Assembly (NCBI GenBank): GCA_030278955.1
Contig: JAOANR010000003.1
Span: 26,923,227-26,987,226 of the forward strand
Reading direction: 5' to 3'
DNA length: 64,000 nt
Origin: Hygrophila difformis
Lineage: Eukaryota; Streptophyta; Magnoliopsida; Lamiales; Acanthaceae
Shown in pieces: positions 46,468-58,300 of the stretch (within the stretch, counting starts at the first letter, position 1; each line of letters starts with the position of its first letter). The translations under genes were made by a program, and so were the position numbers. The notes under the pieces are model-generated. The model saw nothing but the letters and a program-made list of their open reading frames with translations, was not told the DNA's origin and searched no databases.

Positions 46468-49400
46468 TGATGACAGTCTTTTATGACTGTCATTTGCGTC
46501 CAATTTAGTGTCTTAATGATGATCTTTTGTTCTTAATTCCATTAGTTTTTAATGAATAATCATGGAAGATGAGAAAAGATGGAAGAAGAACCAAGATTGT
46601 GAAGAAGTTGGAATTACATTGAAAATGGCTTGAAATTCTAAGATTTCATTGCAAGTCTCGCACGCTATGTTTTTATTTGAACTGACTCACGCTTTGTCAT
46701 TCAGCAGGAAGTTAAGTTGAAAAGCAGCGGGAGATGGAAAAGACATAGCGAGCAAAGAGAGGAAGTGCGAGGACTTACATACGAAATCAGGAAAGATCTA
46801 AGGAAAAATGTTCAGAAGCTGAAGCCCACGCGATGATTGTTTGACATCGCAAGGAAAGGAAGTTTGTGCAAGACAGGAAGCTTTAGATATTATGGCGAGA
46901 AGCAAACTGTTTGAAGAGACTGTGAGATCTCGCCTTGTCAAGAAAGACAATTACATTTTTTGGGCTCTCGCTTTGAAGGAACTGCACAAAGCGAGAGGAT
47001 AGCTATTCTGATGCGAGCGGTTATCATCCAAGACTGTGTATTCGTTTTTAATTCTTTGTTATTCAAGATATATGAAGAATGATCAGTTATCAAATCGTGC
47101 ATTTCTTATCTTTCTGGTTACAATTTTCAAAGTTTATTAGAAATCTGATGTCTTTCAATTCAGTTTCAGAGAAGTATAAACCTCGAATACAATATTCACT
47201 TTTTGGAATTTGCATCATATTCGATAATTTGATTCTCGAAAATCATGATACTCCCACATCTTTAATTCGTAATTTGTCCGTTCTAATTGTGCAAGAAGTT
47301 TGGATTTTGTAACCGAGTTAGGTATGAAACTGATAGAATTATGAATTCATTCAATTTTCTGTTGATACTATGTCTCGATCACAAATTTGGAAGAAATCCA
47401 CAGAAATTAATGTTCAGAACTCTAAAAGGTTCCTAAAGACCCATGCAGTGTTAATCATCGCATGATAATCTTTAAGAATTAACAACTTTAAATTCTCGAA
47501 TTTGGATGTGAAAGGTTCTGTTCTCTTTATTTTCTGAATAGAGGTTCCAGAGGGTAGTTATGACGGTTATAGGACTTGATCATTTACTTCACATAAGGAT
47601 AAAACCACGCTTCATCCTAAAAGATGACGCGAGGAATTATTCAGACAACTTTGTTTCAAGAGAGGCTATTTCAACATTCTCGCGATGTCATTTTGACAAA
47701 GCGAGAGAATCAACTTATAATAGCAACAGAATTGATGCCCATTTCTTGGGACATCAACTACTCACTTCTTAAACATATATAACCCCTATTCTATAAGAAG
47801 GAAGTGGATACCTCGCCGCATTCTTATAGACATTACTGCGAGGCATTCAGTTCTTTCTATAAACAAAATCTGAGGAACATTCTTTGAACAATAACTCCCT
47901 CCACGCTGTACAGACATAGCGTGCGGAAAATTGGAATGTTCATAGTTTGAAACCCAGAGTAGTTACTACGAGCTATTTTGGACACCTATTTTGCAGAATT
48001 ATTTCTCAAATCTTTTTCATAGGCTAGTGATTTCCTAATTCTGTCTAGTTTCCAGTTAATATTTTGGAAACACTCTAGCATTTTGATTAAGAGGATTCAG
48101 AACCCTTATCGTTTCCTTATACATATAATACTACTTATACATATGATATTTTGGGATATTTCCCAGTTTATGATGAGTAATCTTACTTCACAAATACAGA
48201 CTCATAATTCATACTTGTAATTCATATTACTATTTTCATTAGTACATTGAGAAAGATGATGATATAAGTTTTCTCAATCATTATTTACTCAAGGTAATGA
48301 AGAACAAACTTGTTCTTTAAGTTGGGCATTTAGTACCTGTCGTTTAAAAGGGAAGGGTGTTTCAAAAACCATCTTTTATCCCAATAATTAGTGGAGTTTT
48401 AGGAAGATTAATTTCCGGGGTTCATAGCTTTATAGTTTCCACTATATGCTATGGGTAGGAGATTAAATATTCTTTCTACAGTCTTACTAATCCTGAGTCA
48501 AGCCATGTGCATTTGGAATTGTTTACAATGATTTCTCAAGCTAAAGCTTCTATATGAATCTGAGTGGTCTGGATAAGTCAAGGATTTTGAATAGCAATTT
48601 CATCTTGATATACTTACAGGACTATTACTTCTTACAATTACTTGAAGGAATTACTCTAAGGAGTCAAGTCTTATGAAATCATTGGATGATAGATTTAAAT
48701 ACTTACTTTTTCACTTCTTGTAGAGGACATCCAATATAGGGTCATGAGACCAGTTTGACTCAGAGTAATAAAAAGAACAACTTCAAGTTCAGATAAATAT
48801 AAGATGATTTAGATGTGACCTTGAGTTATCGAAGGCTTAATCTGAGTCCGAAAGAAATAGATTAAGTGACAGTTCTAAAAAGCTTTTGTCACAGAATGAG
48901 TCTGACCGATCATCCTGTGATGACAGTATCTCATGATTTCAGTGCTTAGATTTTCATGACACTGAATCACAAGTACCTGTCTTGGGAAATGATTTAAGAC
49001 ATGAGATTTGATTAAGTTGCATAGAGGATTCATCTATCTTGATGAACTTTCATTCTGTTTTTAACCATTGAAGTATGATATTCTCATCATATTCTTATTT
49101 CGTTTATTTGATTTGGTCCGCACTATCTTAAACTCATGAACATAATCATAACACTCAACATCATTTCAATTGTTTTCTTTATTATTGTTTACAGCTTTAT
49201 GCATTTACAGTTCAGCATTAAATTCTTAGTCATCATCATTACACCATCCTTAAACCAAGAGCAAAAACAAGTTCTAGAACTAATAATTCTATTAAAACGC
49301 TTCTATCGTGTAACTCTCTAATGAACGATCCCGACAATAAAAATAAATATTGCAGCTTGATACCGTGCGCTTTCGGTAGGAAAAATTAGACAAGCTCTTT

Positions 49401-49470
49401 AACAGTCCTATAGGATTATAGTTTAAAGGCTGTCGGGGGGCATTGCAGCAGGTTTTACCTCAAAGCTTCA
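46468..49470 (+). repeat. 3' LTR of element B, lacking the TATA region
   Basis: 3003 bp. It matches the 5' LTR from TGATGACAG to AAAGCTTCA with scattered substitutions, but lacks the equivalent of about 26,500-26,844 (about 345 bp). The break lies at CCAAGACTG|TGTATTCG (47,029-47,045). The lost piece contains the TATA box and the transcription-start region. The hairpin arrays on both sides of the gap are kept. Confidence 0.93.
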
Positions 49471-49623
49471 CCGCCGCCGGGGACTCCGCGCCCGCCATCA
49501 CCATGTGCCCTTCCTGTGCGCGTCCTCGGCATATTTCACAGACACGGTGTCTTTCCTCTTCGGTCACTCTCCGGCTTCTTCTCTCTTCCGCTCTTGCCCT
49601 TTTTTTGTGTGTAATAAGAGATA

Positions 49624-50577
49624 TTGGTGTGGAAAGTGATGAGGGATGCCCTTCCAGTGAGATATAATCTGGCGTTAAGGGGGTGTCTACAAATGTCGAA
49701 TGCGTTATGTCCGTGTTGTGGGTGGGAACTGGAGACAGTTGATCATCTATTTTGTAGTTGCGCAGCTGTATCGGATCTATGGTATAAAGTCGTTAAGTTG
49801 TTTGGACTAAATTGGGCGATTCCAAACAGGGTGAAAAATCTAATAGAATGGTGGTTTGATGTCCAAATTAAGAAGAGTGGTCGAGAGGCTTTTCTGATGA
49901 TGTGTTTGGCTCTTATATGGGCGGTGTGGCGACAGAGAAACAGAGTGGTGTTTAAAGGGCAAGTATTTGACAGGAACATGGTGGTAGAGGAAGCTTGTGG
50001 AGAGTTGGCATATGGTGGCAGGCAAACTATGGTGGAGTTGATGCAAACTTTGCATGTTTGGATGAAGAGTTTCTGGGTTGTTTGACAAGGCTAATTGGAG
50101 ATAGGCTGAGGACACCACGAGAGGGTTTGGTGTGGGTGAGACCCGAAAAGGGTGGTGGAAAGTGAATATGGATGGGTCATCGTTGGGAAATCCTGGGCCG
50201 GCGGGGATAGGTGGAGTTGTTAGAAATGAAGTGGGGGAGGTTATATTTGTGCTATCAGATCATATTGGTTGTAAAGATTCCACGAAGCAGAGGTCTCCGC
50301 GGTAAGTAGAGTGTGCCGGGCGTTGATACGCGATCAAGGATTCCCACTATCGAAAATCATCTTTGAAATTGATTCAATAAATGTGGTAGGGTGGATGAAA
50401 AAGCCTGCAAGCTTTCTATGGAGATTTTCTAATTTGTTGATACCCATAATGGTGGTTCTTACATGCTGTGGGGAAGTGAGGATTGAACATATTTTCCGTG
50501 AACAAAATGAGTTAGCTGATTCTTATGCACGAAGGGGAGCAGCAGGTGGATCAACAGTGGAGGAGTGGAATTGAAAG
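49624..50577 (+). pseudogene. LINE remnant: RT zinc-binding domain and RNase H
   Basis: 49,624-50,085 encodes a zf-RVT domain with ALPVRYNLALRG, CPCCGWELETVDHLFCSC (about 49,706-49,760) and WAVWRQRNRVVF. Then, in another frame, the RNase H start VNMDGSSLGNPGPAGIGGVV (50,163-50,220) appears, and in a third frame IIFEIDSINVVGWM and HIFREQNELADSYARRG (about 50,360-50,540). This order is the C-terminus of the second ORF of plant L1-type LINEs. Frame changes near 50,090 and 50,280 inactivate it. Endonuclease and RT are absent because of 5' truncation. Confidence 0.88.
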
Positions 50578-52899
50578 TGACACAGGCGTGGTAATTAGTG
50601 GTAAGAAGTAGAGTGCTAATTTCTCTTGGTGATCTGTTGGGCTGGCCATTGAAAGTGCAGTTGTGCTTATGTTTTCATTGCTATAATTCACTCCTTGAAT
50701 TTCTTAAAAAAAAAAAACCCTTAATTCTTGAATGTTTATGAGGTGTAGTGTCATTTTGGTGGGATATTTGGTACTGCTGTACTGCTGGTTTTTTTTTGAA
50801 CAGGTGTCGTATTTGGAGATGGAGAAACAAAGTTCTACAAGAGAGGATGAATGAATTGGCGGATACTAGGTCCAAGACGTTGGGAACAGGATTTGAGATG
50901 GTATTGAGACGTCAAGCCTTTGAATGGGCGAAAAGTAACATGATACAATAGCTGCTGATGCTGCCAAATGGTGTTGCTGCTAAAGACAATGCTATGAAGT
51001 TGTTGCTGTGCGTTAATCTCGTTGTTGTTCCATGCATTCACAATGGCTCAGAATTGCTACTGGTTAACTAGGAGGCTGCTGCTGTTGGTGTTATTATGAG
51101 GATGTTGTCTTGACCATGCGGTGTACTATAATGCTGCTACTACTGGTTTCACGTGCCCCGTCGATACATGACTGCTACTGGTTAATTTGGGAAATACTAC
51201 TGATGCGGAGTACAATGAGGAGCCACTGACATTGCTGCGGGTGCTGCACAGGGTTACAAAAAAGTAGATGGTGGATCGATACAGGTTTTGAATGGTGTTA
51301 AGTATTTGGCGATCAACAGTGACTGCTAAAGGAATGATCCACTTACATGGAAAACTTGAGTCATCCCAAATATCCCCGGTGAGATCTTGCTTATTTGACA
51401 CTCTTAATCTTGCTTAACCACACACATTGAGCTTGCATTTATTCATTTCCAGCGTATTTGAAAATAATAAGGGTACTTGGATCAACCCGTTTGGCACTTA
51501 CTTCTCCCCTCACCAGCTTTCTTTTACCCCTAAGAACCGTTTGCACTTACTTCTTCCCTCACTAGCTTTCTAATAGATCTTCCTCCCCCTTCTCTCCCCA
51601 CACTCTACTCCTTTTATCATCAATCTTCCGCCTCATCTAGCCATTACAATCTCTTTTGCCTTTCGGGACATCAAGGAACCGTTCATGAAATTAACATGAG
51701 AAACTCTTTCGTGCTGTTGAGGTTTTGGTTTTGTTACTCGAAAGTGAGTGGGTATGTTTCCTCATTAGTAAGGTTTGGGTATCAGGCTTCGAAAAAGTAA
51801 AGAATGCTGGTGGTCGTTTCCTTTTTGATTTTTTTTTCTTTGGTTTGGGCTGTCCCTTGAAAAAAGAGAGAGGATATCTCATATTATAAAAAAATAAATA
51901 AATAAAAATAAAAATAAAAAAATAAAAAGAAAAGGAAAAAAGTGAGATAAGAATCAAGAAAAAAGATGAGGTATTTTCATAACAGGAAAAGAAACAAGAA
52001 GAATCAGGAGGAGTTTTGTATACTTACTAGAAAGGCAGTCCCCATTCGGAAGAGCTCCCGGAATATTGTGCAGTTGAGTTTTGAGTCGAGCTCTCATGGT
52101 CCTTTTGATCTGTCATGCTGATGTTTTTTATTCCCTTTGATTTTTGATCATTCTTTATAGAGGATAGTATTGCGTGTCTGAGATGAATTATATGGTTTTC
52201 ACTAATTAGTGACACAGTTTTGGTCTTGGAATTTCACTGATTAGTGATATGGTTTTTTGGTTTTGGAATTTCAACAGCTGAGTCACCTTTTCTCCTCAAC
52301 ACGCTTATGATCTCTTGTGTGATTTTCATGCCGTTCCTCACTCTGTTTCTAGCCTTTTTTTAACCCTTTCATTATCCCACCCGAGGCCTTTTCAAACTCA
52401 CCCTATACCCCTATGCTTTCAATGCGCTGGACTTGAGTTCTTGCAGGGGAGATGTATTCCTTAAGCAAGCTTAGGAGACTGTACTCGCTCGTGAGCTGAT
52501 ATGCACTATGGGATGGTCAAAAAGATGTTTTGAGCTCTTGGTTCACGTCCACAAGCAGCTTTACGAATGCCACTCAGAGTCACGCTCTTTTGTTTTCATT
52601 CAAAGAGGATGCGGATCTTGTTTTTCCCCAACACAGGCCTTTACTATTTTGGGGGTTGGTTGCTGTTGCTATTTTTGCTGCTGCTGCTGCACCATGTCGC
52701 TGCTGTTATGTTTTCTATTCTGCAACATGAGGCTAGCTATGACTTTGGAGATTTCTGGTGATCACTGAAGCGGCTTTCTTTTCCTTTCTCCATAACATTT
52801 CATTTTTCGCTTCTGTTGAGTTTTGGCTTCTCAATTGTTATGATGTATTCCAACACTTGATTTTTGAGTGGTATAATAACCATTTTCCTCAAAAAAAAA
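49624..52899 (+). mobile_element. 5'-truncated LINE with 3' tail
   Basis: The insertion begins abruptly at 49,624 and ends in an A11 tail at about 52,891. AAGAGATA occurs on both sides (49,616-49,623 and 52,900-52,907) as a target duplication. An internal A12 run (about 50,706) may mark an older poly(A) tail, so 50,718-52,890 could be a long 3' UTR, a 3' transduction or a second insertion. That stretch contains no recognisable gene; there is an AAATA-rich simple repeat at 51,888-51,935. Confidence 0.65.
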
Positions 52900-52918
52900 A
52901 AGAGATAATAGGATAATA

Positions 52919-53157
52919 GTCTTCCGCTCTTGCCCTTTTTTTTGTGTGTTTGTCAGAGATAATAGGACTCTTGGAGTAAAACGGGTAAAATGGGTTGAAA
53001 GGGTAAAATGGGTGGATATTTATTGTGTGTCCTAATCTCTTCTGCTCTTGCCTTTTTTTTTCTATGTGTTTGTAAGAGATAATAGGACTCTTGGAGTAAA
53101 ACGGGTAAAATGGGTTGAAAGGGTAAAATGGGTGGATGTTTATTGTGTGTCCTAATA
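52919..53157. repeat. Tandem duplication, 120-bp unit, two copies
   Basis: Unit 1 (52,919-53,038) and unit 2 (53,039-53,157) share CTCTTGCC, the T-run, GAGATAATAGGACTCTTGG and AAAATGGGTTGAAAGGGT with few changes. The first 35 bp also occur at 49,583-49,620, left of the LINE, so the LINE split an array of this repeat. Confidence 0.85.
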
Positions 53158-53223
53158 CTTGTGTGTTTGAAGTATAATATTGTGTTTATATAACCAGAGT
53201 CTTTACTCCAGTGTAGAAGGGAG

Positions 53224-53769
53224 TAGGGGTGGAAAAATTTACCGAAAACTCGGTAAACCGAGTTTGCCGTATCGAAAATTACCGAAAAATATCAAAATTT
53301 AGGTATACCGAAATTTAGGTATGCCGAAATATAGGTATGCCGAAAAATTCGGTACGGCAAAGGTATGGAGGTTACGGAATTTTCGGTATTTCGGTATACC
53401 GATATACCGAAATATTAATTTTAATATTATTTTAAATTATTAATATTCTTCATTAGCCCATTACTAAAGCCCACTTTTAAAGCCCAAACGTATGTTTCCG
53501 GCAACGGTATGGTTCGGTATGCTCACGGTATGGCTTTTTTTTCGGTATGGTTCGGTATGCCGATTTGTAACAGTATGTAAATAATTTTCGGTATGTCAAA
53601 TTTTCGGTATTTTTCGGCAAAAATTGAAAATTCGGTACGGTATAATTTTCGATATGATAACAATATCTATTCAGTATCGGTATCGGTATGGATTTTATCC
53701 ATACCTAAAATTTCGGTACGGTACGATAACGGTATCGGTATTTCGATATGCCGTTTTTTGCCACCGCTA
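53224..53769. mobile_element. hAT-type MITE
   Basis: Ends TAGGGGTGG and CCACCGCTA are inverted copies, and an 8-bp target duplication GAAGGGAG lies at 53,216-53,223 and 53,770-53,777. Eight bp is the duplication length of hAT elements. The interior is dominated by CGGTATGCCGAAAT-type repeats in both orientations. No transposase. Confidence 0.88.
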
Positions 53770-54084
53770 GAAGGGAGCAGTAAAAATAGGATAAGATTGA
53801 CCTACCCGATAAGTCAATGTTCCCAGCACATAACCCATTGGGTGAATGATGACTGTGGCCGGTCAGACTTTTGCAGCAACTTTTTTGCCCGCCACTTTAT
53901 AGATGTCAGTTTTTTACCCGAAAAGACGGAAAGCTTCTTGGACCGGATACTTGGACCGGACCCGGACCAAATAAAATACCCGGGCGAAGCTTGATCAAGG
54001 ATTATCCTAAATGATATTAATTAGGACTGTTTGACTCGGAATATTAAGCTTAGTCCGTGCATTATTAATATCCGGGCATAGCGC

Positions 54085-55250
54085 TGTCGCGGACCAAGCA
54101 ACAGCAATCCTCTTAGTCCGGGAATTCGCTATACCCGGCTATATAATAATTGGCGGACCAAGGCGCCGTTCTCCGGACCAAGCTGTTTGGTCCGCTTTTC
54201 CATTAGGTCCGCCCATTGTTGTGAGCGGACCAAGCGTTTTTGACCGAGTCAAGCCTCGGGAAGGCAACCGCTTTGTCATTACGTCTGCATTTATTCTCGT
54301 GAGTGCATGGAATATATTCCCCACTTCCCCCACCACCCGCCCATTCAGCGTTCATAATATCATTTCAAAAGCCACCTCTTTTTCTCTAGATCTAGATCCA
54401 GATCTACAGCGTCCGTTCACCACCATTCGTTTTTCTCCGTGACCGACGTTAATCCTCCGGCCATCTTCATTGTTGGGTATGATTATATTGTTCCATTTTT
54501 TTCCTTGTGCGTATAAATTTGGTGGGGTATTATTTTTAATCCGCCGACCATCGTCGTTGTTGTGGATTTTTTTTTTTCTTGTTCCGTATAAATTCAGTTT
54601 TTTCCTTGTAATTTTCAGATCCGCCGTGAAGGGTTAGAAGAAGTTCGATTTCCATTGAAGATCCAAATGCGGATATATTTATTGTTGGTAAGTTATAATT
54701 TTTTTTTGATTAAGTAGATATTGTTATTATTTCTAAGATTTCTGTGATTTTTTTTAAAAATTTTTCTAAGGTTTTATTTGTGTGATAATGTTAATTTTTT
54801 TATCCGAACGCGGATACATCTATGGTTTTATTTCAGCTATACAAAAAATTGTTCAATGCTAAACCTTTCGATTCTGAAATGCGCGATTCTGAAAGACAAA
54901 TTGTTCAATGCTTGGTCCGCTCGAAAAAATATACGGACCAAGCATGCAGTGTGCTTATATTCTGCTGATTATGACTTGGTCCGTGCATTAATGCTTGGTC
55001 CAATAATATGCGGACCAAGCATGCAGAGTGTTATATTAACCCTACTACTTGGTCCGTGCATTAAATATGCGGACCAAGCATGCTGTGTGTTTATTTTCTG
55101 CCGATTATGACTTGGTCCATGCATTAATGCTTAGTCCAATAATATGCGGACCAAGCATGCAGAGTATTATATTAACCCTACTACTTGGTCCGTGCATTAA
55201 ATATGCGGACCAAGCATGCTGTGTGTTATAATCCGCGGACCAAGCTTGAT
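54085..55250. repeat. GCGGACCAAGC site array upstream of the MULE gene
   Basis: GGACCAAGC or its complement GCTTGGTCC (some with one change) occurs about 17 times: near 54,094, 54,155, 54,175, 54,224, then densely from 54,913 to 55,243. The later part is a two-copy tandem repeat of about 136 bp (54,969-55,104 and 55,105-55,240). Each copy contains four sites in alternating orientation. A TATA-like CTATATAATAATT (54,139) lies among the first sites. A possible 5' UTR intron follows GTTGGTAAGTT (about 54,684). The sites could bind the transposase or a host factor. Confidence 0.8.
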
Positions 55251-55383
55251 GTGTCCAATAATGGGCGATCCTAGCATATTTTGAAATATATTGCTGCATA
55301 TTTATTTAATATATTGCTGCATTTATTAAAAATTGTTGGGTTTTTGAATAACTTGTGCGCAGTTGTATTTTGTCGGCGCAACA

Positions 55384-58300
55384 ATGGACTCGTCGTGGTT
55401 GTTTGGTCCGGAAGGGTTGTTGGGAGGGGAAGCAAACCGTGCGAATGATATTGACTACACAGTTAATCGTAAGTATTTATACGTGCTATTTACTTATGAA
55501 TTTAGTATTTGCGTTGTACATGCATATTTTTTGCATTTACTTGTACTTGTTTTCGTGGATTTATGTTATATGAATATGTTAAATTAATTGTTCAGTTCGT
55601 TAATGTACATTGTTAATTTGTTATTTTTTTTTTTGTTTGCATGAATAAATGGATATAGATTTGGATACATTTTACCGCTATATAGTAATTGTAGATTAAT
55701 GAACAAATAAAAAAGAAAGACGACATAAATTATTATTATTATTTTTCGAGTACTTGAACACACAAGTTATTATTATTCCGTCTATAGTATGAAAAAAATA
55801 TTACTAGATTTATATAAGTAAATAGTATTACTGGTGCCGATTTATTTTATTTATTACTTTTGTTATTAGTATTATTAATTATTATTTTAATTATTATTTT
55901 TTGAATTTTAAAATGGTAATTAAAAGATAATGTAGAAATATTAAAAAGTGTAAAGTAATAATAATATAATAATAAGGTTAAATTAAATAAAAAATAAAAT
56001 ATAGTAAAAATTTAAATTAATAATAATATATTAATTCAAAAAAATTAAATTTAAAAAATTTATTTAATTATTATTATTATTATTACTATGTTATTATAAT
56101 TATTATTATCGAGTACTCGAACACACAAGTTATTATTATTCTGTCTGTTGTATAAATAAAATATTACTAGATTTCTATAAGTAAATAGTACTATTGTTTC
56201 CGATTTATTTTATTTATTACTTTTGTTATTAGTATTATTATTACTTTGACTGTTATTATGTTATTACTATTTTAATTATTATTTGTTGAAGTTTAAAATG
56301 GAAATTAAAAGATAATGTAGAAATATTAAGAAGATTAAAGTAGTAATAATATAATTATAATGTTAAATTAAATTAAAAAATAAAAAATTAATATAATAAA
56401 AATTTAAAGTCATAATAATATAATAATTCAAAAAAAAAGAAATTTTAAAATATTTATTTAATTATTTTTATTATTACTACTATGTTATTATTATTATTGT
56501 TATTTTTATTATTTACTTTATTATTTGTTGAAGTCCAAAATGAAAATGAAAAGAATATGTGTAGAAATATTAAAAAATTTAAAGTAATAATAATCTAATA
56601 ATAAGGTTAAATTAAATTAAAAAATAAAAATATAATATATTAAAAATTTATAGTAATAATAATATAATAATTCATAAAAAGTAAAATTTAAAAAATTTAC
56701 AATATTAGTACTATTAAATGAATAGAATCTGTCATGGTAGGAAAATGAAAAATTTAAAATATACTAGTATAACTTAAGGTAAATTGCGTTTATATTTATA
56801 TTATGAATTGTTGATAGTTATTAGGACAATTATTTTTATCATTATAATTCTGCAAACCAATAATACGTTAACATTTTTATTTATATTAACAGTAATAAAA
56901 ATAATAGTTTATGGTGATCATAGTAGCTTAGAAGTAGTGTTGTATTAATATGTGCGAAAAGATTTTTTTTAAATGTATTAATAGTTTATGGTCGACAATG
57001 TTTAGAATGTACGAATGAATCAACTAATTACACACAACACCCCCGTTGTACGTACTACGCGTCCGGGGCGACGAGTTGGTCGGACTACATATTCGGTAAT
57101 CCACCGTCGCGGAATCCGTTGTGGGCTCCGAACGCAGGTGCTAGTAGCAGTGGCCACGTACCAGAATATGTAGGCGAATGTCGTAATGAGTACGGAACAA
57201 CCATCCCTGTAAGTTATCCAACCCTTACCGGGCTAGAGGAGGGTGAGACAAATGTAGCGAATGCATCAGACCATGAGGACATGGGCGCGCAGGATAACGT
57301 GGTGGATGAGGCACAGGATGACCAGAGTGATAAGAGTGAGGAGGAAGAATGGCAGGATGAATGGGGTGAGTCAGCAGCGGAAGTAGACTTTGAAGATTTG
57401 ACAGGGCATCGCTTGATACTCACCTATTTCAAAGCCTTCTGGAGAATTGTACGCGAGGGAGAATCCATAGAGGGACTCGATGCTGGCCTCGATCCAGCGA
57501 GGCGACTGCCGGCAGAAGGGTTCACGGTTCCTCAAATGACACGCGGGAACTGGAATTTGCCGCGTCCACCGCTTGAGCTGCCTGGAGATTACGTCGACCC
57601 GTACGTGGATGAAACCGTGGATAGACCACTAGCAGTGGGATCAGTGTTTGCGACAAAGAGGCGGTTGCAGGAGAAATTGGTCGAGTACTTGATCGGAGAG
57701 AGATATGGGTACGTGACTTGCAAGTCGGACAAAACACGATATTGGGTGCGCTGTTCCATGGAGGAATGCGCTTTCCAGATGTGCGCGCGAGGCACCCCAT
57801 CGATATGGACCGTATACAGATTGGTACCACACAATTGCACGTTTAACCCGGATAATATTCCAGACACGAGACTCCCGTCCAGTCACTTGGGGGCATATTA
57901 TGCGAATGTGGTGGCGGTTGGGTCGGAGACGATGGGACCCGAGTCACTTCGGGCGCGCTTGTTGGAGGACGGCGTCAGAATATCGGTGGATATGGCGAGA
58001 AAGATTCGGGCTCATGCCATTTCATACATTTTTGGTGGGCATGACGACTCCTTCCGAATGATTCCATCGTACCTGTATATGATGCGGGAGCAAAATCCTG
58101 GGACCTATACGGAGTACGTAGTTGATGATTAGGATAAGTTCTTGTACTGTTTCTATGCGTTGTATGCGTCAATTACTGGGTGGAAAGAGATGCGGCCCTT
58201 CATCGTGATTGACGGAACGCATTTGAAGGGGAAGTACAAGGGAGTACTTTTCGTGGCAGTGACGAAAGATGGGAACAATAAGATATTTCCGCTCTGTTTC

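Larger units (their letters stand above)
25931..49470 (+). mobile_element. Complete Athila-type LTR retrotransposon, element B, carrying F-box cargo
   Basis: The 23.5-kb element is bounded by LTRs 25,931-29,274 and 46,468-49,470, each starting TGATGACAG and ending CTTCA, and is flanked by the 5-bp target duplication CCGCC (25,926-25,930 and 49,471-49,475). Order inside: primer site, gag, zinc knuckle, protease, RT, RNase H, integrase, six F-box copies, an ORF of unknown family at the env position, polypurine tract. PBS type and domain order place it in the Athila lineage of Ty3 elements. The LTRs differ at seven of about 568 aligned bases at their left ends. All gag-pol domains are interrupted, so it is non-autonomous now. 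Typical Athila elements are about 10-12 kb; the excess is the 35.2-42.2 kb cargo and the long LTRs. Confidence 0.93.

Noticed and set aside
49443..49667. ORF spanning the 3' LTR end and flank
   Set aside because: It is a chance fusion of LTR, GC-rich flank and LINE sequence with no known domain.
53224..53769. CGGTATG repeats as a satellite array
   Set aside because: Inverted ends and an 8-bp target duplication show a hAT MITE with internal repeats.
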